Below, in pieces: positions 20,643 through 27,651 of a DNA stretch of 29,760 nucleotides. Origin of the DNA: a virus; the IMG/VR virus record IMGVR_UViG_3300032291_003130, positions 1 through 29,760 of that record, one strand, 5' to 3'. The translations under genes were made by a program, and so were the position numbers. A model generated the notes under the pieces. That model was not told where the DNA came from. It made no database searches and saw only the letters and a list, made by a program, of their open reading frames with translations. How positions within the stretch are numbered: position 1 is the first letter of the stretch; the number at the start of each line of letters is the position of its first letter.

Positions 20643-21110
20643 GTCTTACCTCTTTGGGCTGCAACTCAACAAATAACGCCCATGCGCGTAGCACTAAGTA
20701 TAGCGGCGCATCGGCAACTTCCCACGGAAACTTGCCAAACTCCTTGGCTAGTAAATGGAAAATAATGTCGGGCGGTGGTTTAACGGCTTGCCCAAGGCTT
20801 ATTTGCCGGGCGGCAAGCCTTAAGCTTTTGGGAGTTCTGCCGCCTGGGCAATAAACTTGGTAGCGGCGGTTTCTAGTGCCCCAATCGGCGCTTCGAGTGG
20901 GTCGCTGGTTGCGTTGCCGTCAAGGTCTTTCCAGCCCTCAATCGCCAAAATCATTTTGCAATACGCTTGCAGCCGCACGGTTACCGAATCGCTTTCTAGG
21001 TCAATAAGCACCCGCGCGCTAATGCGCGTAAGCGGCCTAAATGTTGCGTGCCACCCTGCAAACTCGCCGTCAAGGTGCACGATTACCGGGTCGGTTGCGG
21101 TATCTACCAT
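20629..21110 (-). CDS. Tail assembly chaperone, -1 frameshift product (gpG-T-like)
   Basis: Reading from ATG 21110 to the CCCAAAA site at 20826-20832, a -1 shift gives CCC AAA AGC TTA AGG and continues to a stop at 20629-20631. The result is about 160 residues instead of 96. The added 65 residues contain DIIFHLLAKEFGKFPWEVAD and YLVLRAWALFVELQ, a clear tail-chaperone T-domain style, with no start codon of their own. So the longer product is made by a programmed ribosomal frameshift, as in lambda G-GT. The short form is the 20820-21110 frame. Confidence 0.85.
20785..20832 (-). promoter_or_regulatory. Programmed -1 frameshift element: CCCAAAA plus hairpin
   Basis: On the minus strand the slippery heptamer C CCA AAA (plus 20826-20832) lies in the correct X XXY YYZ frame three codons before the zero-frame stop. 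Four bases later, a stem AAGGCT/AGCCTT (20821-20794) with an inner TGCC/GGCA pair and GCCC loop can form. Alternatively GGCTTGCC pairs perfectly with GGCAAGCC (20785-20792) with a larger loop, perhaps a pseudoknot. Both the heptamer and the structure match well-known frameshift signals. Confidence 0.85.
20820..21110 (-). CDS. Tail assembly chaperone, short form (gpG-like)
   Basis: A 96-residue acidic protein, MVDTATDPVIVHLDGEFAGW and on to ...AAELPKA, with a conserved core (SARVLIDLESDSVTVRLQAY) and placed between major tail and tape measure genes. The final codons CTC CCA AAA GCT TAA overlap the frameshift site, so this is the product when no shift takes place. The family coats the tape measure during tail assembly. 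The ratio of the two forms is usually important for tail assembly. Confidence 0.8.
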   Translation of the reverse strand: MVDTATDPVIVHLDGEFAGWHATFRPLTRISARVLIDLESDSVTVRLQAYCKMILAIEGWKDLDGNATSDPLEAPIGALETAATKFIAQAAELPKA

Positions 21111-21142
21111 TTGCCCTCCTTGCCGCTATGCGGCGCTAATGA

Positions 21143-22159
21143 TTATGGTCGAGCGCTAAGCGGAGAATCAACCCAAGCCAAAATGCTATTGGTGCCATTG
21201 CTGGCAAGCTGCAATGTTGCGGTGTTTAGGATAAGACCGTCCGCCTCGCTACCAATAACGCTTACGTTCTCAACTACGCCGCATACGTTAGCGGTAAAGC
21301 CGTAGCCGTTTGCATCGGTACCGTATACCTGCACAAACTTAGTAGTACCAATGTCGCCTACGGCAAAGGTGCTATTAGCGGTGCTATTGCTGGCAATCGT
21401 AAGTTCGAGCGTGCCGTCAAGGGCGCCGGTGTAGGCAACCCCGCCCGCGTTTACGTTTGTGGTCGAGCCGTTAAGCACCTGCAAAGGCGCTACGCCCGGG
21501 GTAAGGGTTAGGTTCCAGTTTGTAATAAAGGAGGTGTACGCCGTTGCACCCGTGCCCGCCTTATCGGTAATAAAGGTTGACTTGGTTTTAAGGCCAAATA
21601 GGCGCCCTGGCACAAAATACTGGGTAGCAAAAGCTGCGGTGCTTGTATCGCTCGTAGTTGCAAGGGCTCTCCCTGCCCACGTGCTACCTACCTGCAAAAG
21701 CCCGCCCTGGTCGGCGCTAATCGTAACCTCGGTAGGTACGCAACCGTCAATAATAAACTTTTGGTAGCCATCGGTAACGTAAAGGCTATACGTTTTTAGC
21801 GTATCAACGTCGGTCTGGCTTGGCGCGTAAGCCCATTGGTAAGGCCCAGCACCGGTAGGGGTAATGGTTGCCAATGCATCAAATAGCACCGGGAGGGTGC
21901 GCAATGAGGCGGGCGCCTCGCCAAAGGTAACCGTAGGTGCCTTGGCGGTAATCGTTGCAGCTGCGGCTACGCGGCGCGGGCGAATGCCCACGCTCTTATC
22001 GTCGCCCAAATCTACCGTTACGCCGGGGTCAACAATGCCCACAATGTCGGTATGTAGCAACTCGCCGTTAGCATCGGCAAAGGTTGCGGGGGTACCGTAT
22101 GCGGACTCCGACTTGGCAACTACCTTGGTAAATGCCTTTGCGCCTAGCGTAATAGCCAT
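21143..22159 (-). CDS. Major tail protein
   Basis: A 338-residue beta-rich protein located just before the chaperone pair, the normal place of the tail tube subunit. It begins MAITLGAKAFTKVVAKSES and has repeated strands (GVTVDLGDDKSVGIRPRRV, TYSLYVTDGYQKFIIDGCV, VTISADQGGLLQVGSTW), a central loop (TDKAGTGATAYTSF) and ends with LQLASNGTNSILAW. No enzymatic motif. High Thr/Ala/Gly content suits a tail tube. Identification rests on position, size and composition. Confidence 0.75.
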   Translation of the reverse strand: MAITLGAKAFTKVVAKSESAYGTPATFADANGELLHTDIVGIVDPGVTVDLGDDKSVGIRPRRVAAAATITAKAPTVTFGEAPASLRTLPVLFDALATITPTGAGPYQWAYAPSQTDVDTLKTYSLYVTDGYQKFIIDGCVPTEVTISADQGGLLQVGSTWAGRALATTSDTSTAAFATQYFVPGRLFGLKTKSTFITDKAGTGATAYTSFITNWNLTLTPGVAPLQVLNGSTTNVNAGGVAYTGALDGTLELTIASNSTANSTFAVGDIGTTKFVQVYGTDANGYGFTANVCGVVENVSVIGSEADGLILNTATLQLASNGTNSILAWVDSPLSARP

Positions 22160-22165
22160 GGTTTA

Positions 22166-22348
22166 TTACTCCTTAGTTGGTTTAGCGGCGGGCGCCGCGG
22201 GCTTGGTTTCTACAATCTCAACCAGCCCGGAGGCTGCTAGCGATAGGGCAACGGCGGCGTCAATCTCGGTTGCCTCATCGGTTGCGGGTAGGTACGGGTT
22301 ACCCTCGGCGCGGGGCTGCACAACTTTTACAACCAGCGTATTAGGCAC
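22166..22348 (-). CDS. Small hypothetical neck-region protein
   Basis: A 60-residue protein that begins MPNTLVVKVVQPRAEGNPYL, then an acidic helix (ATDEATEIDAAVALSLAASGLVEIVE) and a Lys/Pro/Ala tail. A short peptide of this kind often lies before the major tail gene. It overlaps the tail-terminator-like gene end by 8 bases. Function unknown. Confidence 0.55.
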   Translation of the reverse strand: MPNTLVVKVVQPRAEGNPYLPATDEATEIDAAVALSLAASGLVEIVETKPAAPAAKPTKE

Positions 22349-22778
22349 TTACGTTTACCCCTTCCAAAATACTTACCTGCAACTCCGCGGTAACCGTTAA
22401 ATAGGTTTGGTCGGCCCAGGTATCGGTGCCTAGTGTAGTACCAGAAACTACCGCTTGGGCTACCCCCGCTGTGTTTAGTTGCACCTGCCCGTCAAACACC
22501 GAGCGTAGCCATGTGCGCCATGTAAGCAGGTCGGCGTATTTGCGTGCCATGTCGGCTACCTCATTAAGGTAAATGGTTACGCTTACGGTAAGCACCGTAG
22601 TACGGCTACCGCCCGTACCGTAGGTAATGGCGTCGCCGCCCGGTACGCATACCGCGGCTGGTACTACGGCGAGGTTATCCGGGGGGGTTGCGTGCGCCGC
22701 TCGAAGGGCATAACCCGTAGGCGGCGTTGCAGCTGCAAGCCGAGCGGCTACGGCGGTATGAATCGTTAAGTCGTTCAT
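22341..22778 (-). CDS. Tail terminator-like protein
   Basis: A 145-residue protein between the connector and major tail genes. It begins MNDLTIHTAVAARLAAATPP and has strands (TVLTVSVTIYLNE) followed by a helix (ADMARKYADLLTWRTWLRSVF), and ends with LTVTAELQVSILEG. This alpha/beta layout and position fit the tail terminator/minor tail family (lambda gpU type) that caps the tail tube. It shares one base with the connector gene (TAATG). Confidence 0.55.
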   Translation of the reverse strand: MNDLTIHTAVAARLAAATPPTGYALRAAHATPPDNLAVVPAAVCVPGGDAITYGTGGSRTTVLTVSVTIYLNEVADMARKYADLLTWRTWLRSVFDGQVQLNTAGVAQAVVSGTTLGTDTWADQTYLTVTAELQVSILEGVNVSA

Positions 22779-23374
22779 TACGCTTGGATACCAAACCTAT
22801 TGCGGTAAGGCTCCAAAAGGACTTGGGCTTCTGGGTGCAGGGCTCGGCTCATGCGCATAACGCCGCCCAAATCCTGGCTACCAATAACCCCAAAGGGAGC
22901 GGTGCGGCTGCTCCATACGGCGCCGGCTTGGATAAGGGCGGCTTGCTTAACGGCGCTTGGCACCGAAGGCCAACCAAATACGCCGGTAATCTTAACGCCC
23001 AGGTAAAGGGTAGGAAAAAGTTTCGGCTCGTTAGGTGCCGTATCTACCTCGGTATAGGGGCGCGTATCGAGCGCCGCGTTGCGCGGTGCTAGCACGTAAT
23101 CGGTTGCGCTCCACGTGGTTTCGTATGTGCCGTTGCCGTCGTCGTCGGTTTGTAGGCTGGATACGCTAACGATAGGGTCGGTAAGCACAAAGCTTAGGTT
23201 ATCGGTGGTGTAGTACCGGGCTTGGCTAGCGGTTTGCCCAAACCCCACTTTGCTGTCGCAATAGTTGTTAATAAGTTGGTCGGTAGCATCAAGCACCGAT
23301 TGGAGGGCGCTATCGTCGGTGCTATCGGTAATACCTACGCTGGCCTTAAACTCGGCTAGGGTTGCATAACTCAT
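22778..23374 (-). CDS. Head-tail connector (gp6-like)
   Basis: A 198-residue protein. It begins with SYATLAEFKASVGITDSTDD, then LQSVLDATDQLINNYCDSKV, the helical N-terminal part of gp6/connector families. A beta-rich middle follows (YYTTDNLSFVLTDPIVSVSSL, YLGVKITGVFGWPSVPSAVKQAA), with LIQAGAVWSSRTAPFG near the end. The family forms a ring under the portal. It is placed after the capsid gene and small head proteins, as expected. Confidence 0.7.
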   Translation of the reverse strand: MSYATLAEFKASVGITDSTDDSALQSVLDATDQLINNYCDSKVGFGQTASQARYYTTDNLSFVLTDPIVSVSSLQTDDDGNGTYETTWSATDYVLAPRNAALDTRPYTEVDTAPNEPKLFPTLYLGVKITGVFGWPSVPSAVKQAALIQAGAVWSSRTAPFGVIGSQDLGGVMRMSRALHPEAQVLLEPYRNRFGIQA

Positions 23375-23376
23375 AG

Positions 23377-23646
23377 TTAGTTATTACCTACTTTAAGAAT
23401 CTGCACCGCCTCGGTACCGGTGTTTGCCCGTGCATAAAGTGCGGCGTTAGGCGGGAGCACAATCTCAATAAACCCGTCGGCATTGGCTAGGTTAAAACCA
23501 TTGCTGGTAGTAACGTCGGCGCCGCCAAGCCAAATCGAGCCGCCGCCGCTATGGTGGATAAATACGCGGCAACCGTCGGTATCGGCTTGCACCAAAAGGG
23601 TAGCGGCGGTAGTAGCCGTAACCTGGGCGCTGCTAATGTCTGCCAT
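23377..23646 (-). CDS. Small beta-rich head protein
   Basis: An 89-residue protein with a beta-sandwich pattern: ATTAATLLVQADTDGCRVF, HHSGGGSIWLGGADVTTSNG, NLANADGFIEIVLPPNAAL and an end GTEAVQILKV. The IWLGGADVTTSNG motif is common in small phage head-surface proteins. It is probably a capsid decoration or head-associated protein; function is not certain. Confidence 0.55.
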   Translation of the reverse strand: MADISSAQVTATTAATLLVQADTDGCRVFIHHSGGGSIWLGGADVTTSNGFNLANADGFIEIVLPPNAALYARANTGTEAVQILKVGNN

Positions 23647-23649
23647 ACC

Positions 23650-23880
23650 TTAACCCCGCTTTCGCCTTACTTTGGTTGCGCGCTCAATAGGTGTGATAAC
23701 CGCCGCTTCCTCGCGCGGCTCCTCGGGCATTGTAGCTGGTGCAATAGGTAGCGGTACCGCGTAACCATGTGCAATAAGTGCGTTGGCTTCATCGTTGGGC
23801 AAATCGGCAATGCCGCCCCTTGGCGGCCAGGCAACGCCATTGCGCAAACCCGTAATGTGGTTAAGCATTTTAACTAGCAT
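23650..23880 (-). CDS. Small basic head-region protein
   Basis: A 76-residue protein with VKMLNHITGLRNG, then GGIADLPNDEANALIAHGYA near 22-41. The latter is a small helical motif (DLPxxEAxxLIxxGxA) found in phage neck-region proteins. The C-terminus is basic (RATKVRRKRG). It lies downstream of a strong hairpin behind the capsid gene, so its dose is probably lower than capsid. Confidence 0.55.
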   Translation of the reverse strand: MLVKMLNHITGLRNGVAWPPRGGIADLPNDEANALIAHGYAVPLPIAPATMPEEPREEAAVITPIERATKVRRKRG

Positions 23881-23901
23881 GTGTACCCCCTTAATGGCAT
23901 T

Positions 23902-23929
23902 GGGGGGCTTGGCTCATGCCAAACCCCCC
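23902..23929 (-). terminator. Strong hairpin behind major capsid gene
   Basis: A stem of 12 pairs (23902-23913 with 23918-23929, including one G-T pair) and a 4-base loop lies in the 77-base gap between the capsid gene and the next small gene. No T-run follows on the coding strand. It is a likely partial terminator or 3'-end stabiliser that would raise capsid mRNA above downstream genes. Confidence 0.55.
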
Positions 23930-23957
23930 GTTGCCTATCTATTAGCCGCGTTGGCTA

Positions 23958-25097
23958 TTAGACGTTTGCGCCCTTAAAGGTCTTAACGGCGCTTGGCTCG
24001 ATAAGCCCGGTTACACCACGTACCTGGATACGGTACGTAATAAGCCCGGTGCTAAAAGCAAAGTCGGCGCTGGAGGCAATGTCTACACCGCCCACAACAA
24101 CCGTTTTAATGGCGCCCAAATCTCCAAACAACCAGGAGAGGGCTTCGTCGCCGTTATCGGCAACCGCACCGCTATAAACCGGGTAGCCCAAAAGCGTATC
24201 TGGGCGGCTCATGTCGCCTGGAATAAAGATTGGGCGGTTCTGCGAGTCAAGCAAAGCCATAGCCGCGCCAAGGTTTGCATCGCTCGTAATGAATCCGCGC
24301 TTAGGTGCTCGACGGTACTGCTGCTTGACCGAATAAATAAGGCTTACTAGGTCAAGGTACACGGGTGCAACTGCTGCACCCTGCTTACCAACCGTAGCTG
24401 CCGCTGCAACCGCTGGGCCTGCAACTGCGCCGTGCGCAATGCCGACTTCCTGGCCTGCCTTCTCGGCAACAAAAGCCGTAATGTCAAAGGCTGCATCATT
24501 TACCAGTTCCTGGCTAATCTGGAGGAGCGTTGCATACTTAACCGGGGTAAGCCCCAGGTTCGAAAGTGTGCCGTCGCTCTCGCCAATAGCGCCCGCCTCG
24601 GATACCGCAGCTGCGGTGCCAAGGGCTGTTACGCGCGGGAGGAGAATCTGGTTTCCGGTGGAGGCTCGGATAATGTCGACTACGTCTGGGTTAATAAATG
24701 GGTTTACCTGCCCAGCAACAACGTTTACCAGTCCTGCAACGGTAACTGGATTGCCCAGCCCGGTGCTCTTGGTTACGTCGCGGTACTCAAAGTTGCGCTC
24801 GCCGCCATCGCGGCCGAGGCGGCGGAGTTCCGCTGCATCGTCGTTAGCCTCAACCTTTGGCGCCATAGCTGTTGCAAACTCGGCGCGTGCCGAATCGGCG
24901 GCGGCTCGGGCCTCGGTGGCCTCGCGCTCGGACTTAATAACGTTGGCAAGGGTTGACGCCTCGGCGGTAAGGCTCTCAAATCGTGCCTGGGCCTCGCCCG
25001 TAAGCGACTCGCCCTTCTCGGCGGTAGCCTCAACCAGGGCGGTAGCCTCGGTCAAAAGCATAGCGCGCTTTTCTGCAAGCTTCTTAATGTCTGCCAT
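23958..25097 (-). CDS. Major capsid protein, HK97 fold
   Basis: A 379-residue protein. The first 90 residues are an Ala/Glu-rich helical delta domain (LAEKRAMLLTEATALVEATAEKGE), followed by the capsid core (VTVAGLVNVVAGQVNPFINPDVVDI, RVTALGTAAAVSEAGAIGES, ATLLQISQELVNDAAFDI, RAPKRGFITSDANLGAAM, DTLLGYPVYSGAVADNG). This is HK97-like, with a fusion-like scaffold that the adjacent protease would remove. The gene is preceded by a 114-base gap with an A-rich leader but no classical binding site. It uses more host-like codons than its neighbours, as expected for high expression. Confidence 0.85.
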   Translation of the reverse strand: MADIKKLAEKRAMLLTEATALVEATAEKGESLTGEAQARFESLTAEASTLANVIKSEREATEARAAADSARAEFATAMAPKVEANDDAAELRRLGRDGGERNFEYRDVTKSTGLGNPVTVAGLVNVVAGQVNPFINPDVVDIIRASTGNQILLPRVTALGTAAAVSEAGAIGESDGTLSNLGLTPVKYATLLQISQELVNDAAFDITAFVAEKAGQEVGIAHGAVAGPAVAAAATVGKQGAAVAPVYLDLVSLIYSVKQQYRRAPKRGFITSDANLGAAMALLDSQNRPIFIPGDMSRPDTLLGYPVYSGAVADNGDEALSWLFGDLGAIKTVVVGGVDIASSADFAFSTGLITYRIQVRGVTGLIEPSAVKTFKGANV

Positions 25098-25211
25098 TTT
25101 TATTTTCTCGCTTTCTTACTATTGGGTTTTACTAAATGTTTTGTACCGCTCGGGGGGATAACAAACCGCGGGCTCGCCTACTAAGGGCGGCGGGGCGGTG
25201 CCTCGTGCCCG
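25098..25211 (-). promoter_or_regulatory. A-rich leader before capsid gene
   Basis: The gap between the protease and capsid genes is the longest in the late region. The 50 bases before ATG 25097 are A-rich (on the coding strand ACAAAACATTTAG and GAAAGCGAGAAAATAAAA) and unstructured, with only GAAAG/GCGAG as binding sites. Upstream lies a GC-rich section. A TTGTTA with AAACAT 17 bases later is a poor promoter candidate, so a late promoter here is not certain. Confidence 0.35.
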
Positions 25212-26441
25212 TTAAATACTGTCGCTCTCCAGTTTGGCAAGGGCAAGCCGAGCCGCGGCAATGCTGCGGTCAATCTCAACCGGCTTTGGCGCAAGCGCCA
25301 TACGCACGGCGTCGATAACCTCAACCTCGTCGGGGCTTAGGCTCTTACCTGCTTTTACTGTTTCGAGCGTAGAAATAAGCCGCTCGGCGTTTACGCCAAT
25401 GCGGGCCTCGGCAACTTTGCGCACGGCGCTAAGTCCGAGGGTTGCGGGGTAGGCGGGCTGGTGCCCGCTCAAAATAGAAACCTCAAAAAGGTTTACCTCG
25501 TTAAGGGTGCGGGTTTCTCCCTCCCAGGTATCGCCGCCCTTTGGCACCGTAAAGCCAAAACTCATGCCCATAGCCTTAGCCTCGTGGGTAAGTTTGCTAA
25601 TAACGGCGGCTGCATCGGGGTCGGCGGGGTCTAGCTTTGCCTCAACGCGCAAGCCCTGCGAATCCTCGGTTAGGGTAAGGCGCCCGCTCGCGGTGCTTGC
25701 AAGCATGCGGCTTTCATCGTGCCCATGCAAAAACTTAACCACGCGCTCGGCCTTGGCTACGCGCCCGAGGGTACGCTTAAAGGCGCCTGGCTTAATGGTT
25801 TCGGTAAATGGCAACCCAGCGGAAGGCGCGCCGTATAGGGCGGCGTAGCCGGTAAAAACCTTTTGCCCGTCCTGCTCGGTAAGCCTAAACTCGCCAAGCC
25901 CAAGGTTGCGGGTTTCAATGTCCTTAGTGCTGCCGCGGTATAGCGTGCCCGGCTCAACGGCGGTAGTTGGCGCTGGCTTATCCTCGGGTGCGGCGCTATC
26001 CTCGGTTGCGGCTTCTGGCTGCGTATCCTCTTGCAGGTACTCGGTAGGGGTTTTGGCTTCTAGCCCTAACTCCCTAGCCATAGCGATTACCTCGGGGTCG
26101 TTATCTATGGCGCACTCAATCCCGTTAGGGGTAGCTTCGCCCTTAATCCCGTACTCGGTAATAAGCGCCTCATACTTGGCGCGCTTAAAGGCAAGCCCTA
26201 CGTTAGGCCCCTTTCCGGCGCCCTCAAAATCATTAAGGTAGACGTGGTCTACGCCCGCCACTTTGTTTTCCTGCAACCATGCGCGGGTTTCCTCTAATCG
26301 CTCAATAGGGCGCGCGCTTACGACGATAATCTGGGTACCGCCCTCCATTACCTCGGCGTTAAGGTACTCAATAAGCGGCGTATTAGGCTCGTTATTATCG
26401 AGCGCTAGCGTGCCGTCAATGTCTACAATCTTATACGCCAT
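25212..26441 (-). CDS. HAD-type phosphatase fused to HK97 prohead protease
   Basis: A 409-residue protein of two modules. Residues 1-130 have a full HAD pattern: DIDGT at 7-11, VVSAR with Ser42, Lys86, and CAIDNDPEVI with Asp113/115. This is similar to the phosphatase part of polynucleotide kinase. An acidic Pro-rich linker (about 135-170) leads to the prohead protease: FTGYAALYGAP near 196-206, LHGHDES with His241, and MGMSFGF with Ser294. The protease removes the capsid delta domain. Why a phosphatase is attached is unknown; it could act on DNA ends, nucleotides or be a regulatory add-on. It overlaps the portal by 11 bases. Confidence 0.8.
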   Translation of the reverse strand: MAYKIVDIDGTLALDNNEPNTPLIEYLNAEVMEGGTQIIVVSARPIERLEETRAWLQENKVAGVDHVYLNDFEGAGKGPNVGLAFKRAKYEALITEYGIKGEATPNGIECAIDNDPEVIAMARELGLEAKTPTEYLQEDTQPEAATEDSAAPEDKPAPTTAVEPGTLYRGSTKDIETRNLGLGEFRLTEQDGQKVFTGYAALYGAPSAGLPFTETIKPGAFKRTLGRVAKAERVVKFLHGHDESRMLASTASGRLTLTEDSQGLRVEAKLDPADPDAAAVISKLTHEAKAMGMSFGFTVPKGGDTWEGETRTLNEVNLFEVSILSGHQPAYPATLGLSAVRKVAEARIGVNAERLISTLETVKAGKSLSPDEVEVIDAVRMALAPKPVEIDRSIAAARLALAKLESDSI

Positions 26442-27642
26442 TATTTTTTTCTCCCTGTGTTGGCTCGCCTACCGTGCCAATGTTTAGCGGCTGCCTAAAC
26501 TCGTCGCCGGCTGGCCCAATCGGTGCCCGGTCTTCAAGCTGCCTAATCTCATTAAGGCTTAACCAGCCGTTGTTAAGCGCTACCGCGTATGCATCGTACC
26601 GCTCCTTAGTCATCGGGCGTAGCAGCGCATCAACGTTAAACTTAACAAAGGTAGTATTACCCACAATAAGCCGTTGTAGCCCAGCCTCCACGCGTGCGAT
26701 AAGTGGGCCTAGCCCAAGGCGCAACCACTCCGCGCTAATAACCTCCAGGCTGGCGTATGAGGAGGAGCCGTTAGGGTATTGCAAAAGGTGCAGGGGTACG
26801 CCATACAATCGAGCGATAGCCTCGGTACCCCATGCCATGGTTTCTATCATCTGCATGTCGCTAATCTTGGCGCTAAGGCTGGAAAAATCCGCGCCCCCGC
26901 TTAGTACGGCTACGCGGTGCATGCGGTCGACGCCCTCGTGGTTACGCCCAAAAGCTGCCCGCAACCCCTGGGCTTGGTCTTGGGTAAGTTCGCCCGGCAC
27001 CTTAATAATGCCGCTAGGCGCTGCGCCCTGCTCATAAAACTTAGCGGCGTAAACCTGGGTAGCGGAGGCAAGCCCAAGCGTTACCCGGTGGTGCTCAACC
27101 GGGCTTAGGCCTCGTAGGCTTTCGCCGTAGGCAAATAACGTAATGTGCACAATGGCGTCGGCGCCAAAGGTGCCCGTGCCCTCATTGCTCGTAATCTTAT
27201 AGGTTGGCGTACCATCGTGGGCTTGCAAAACCTCAACCTTACGCGGGTCAAGGACTCGCACCTCCAACACCTCGCCCAAATCATTGCGTACGGTAAGCAA
27301 AAAGGCGTTGCCATCGAGCAATAGGCTAGTAACGATACGGTGCCGCAAATCAAACCCGGTAAAGTTTGGGTTATTGGGGATAGGCTGGTCAAACCATAGT
27401 GGGCGCTTAACTGGGCGGCGCTCGCCATCGGCTCTAATGTATGCGCCCCAAGGTAGGCTTGCTACGGTATCTGCATAAAGCTTAACGGCGGCATACACCG
27501 CGCCAATGCTGGTGGCGTTATCTTGGTTAATGGCAACGCCGGCGGTTTTAGCGCCGTTGTCCTTCCACCAATCATTACCCCAGCCGCCGCCAATAGCGCG
27601 CCGCTCATTATCGCGCCCGAGAATACGGTCAATAATCCCCAT
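26431..27642 (-). CDS. Portal protein, HK97 type
   Basis: A 403-residue protein. It begins MGIIDRILGRDNERRAIGGGW, then GVAINQDNATSIGAVYAAVKLYADTVASLPW (in pieces), the typical opening of phage portal proteins. The middle contains IPNNPNFTGFDLRHRIVTSLLLDGNAF. Then SPVEHHRVTLGLASATQ, and the end has YDAYAVALNNGWLSLNEIRQLEDRAPI. The dodecameric portal is the DNA entry gate that docks the terminase. The end overlaps the protease start; an A7 run there is not needed for expression. Confidence 0.88.
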   Translation of the reverse strand: MGIIDRILGRDNERRAIGGGWGNDWWKDNGAKTAGVAINQDNATSIGAVYAAVKLYADTVASLPWGAYIRADGERRPVKRPLWFDQPIPNNPNFTGFDLRHRIVTSLLLDGNAFLLTVRNDLGEVLEVRVLDPRKVEVLQAHDGTPTYKITSNEGTGTFGADAIVHITLFAYGESLRGLSPVEHHRVTLGLASATQVYAAKFYEQGAAPSGIIKVPGELTQDQAQGLRAAFGRNHEGVDRMHRVAVLSGGADFSSLSAKISDMQMIETMAWGTEAIARLYGVPLHLLQYPNGSSSYASLEVISAEWLRLGLGPLIARVEAGLQRLIVGNTTFVKFNVDALLRPMTKERYDAYAVALNNGWLSLNEIRQLEDRAPIGPAGDEFRQPLNIGTVGEPTQGEKNNGV

Positions 27643-27651
27643 AAACTCCTT

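Noticed and set aside
26440-26455. A7 run at the portal/protease boundary as a slippage site to fuse the two proteins
   Set aside because: The protease has its own ATG with GGGAG upstream, and a normal 11-base overlap accounts for the arrangement.
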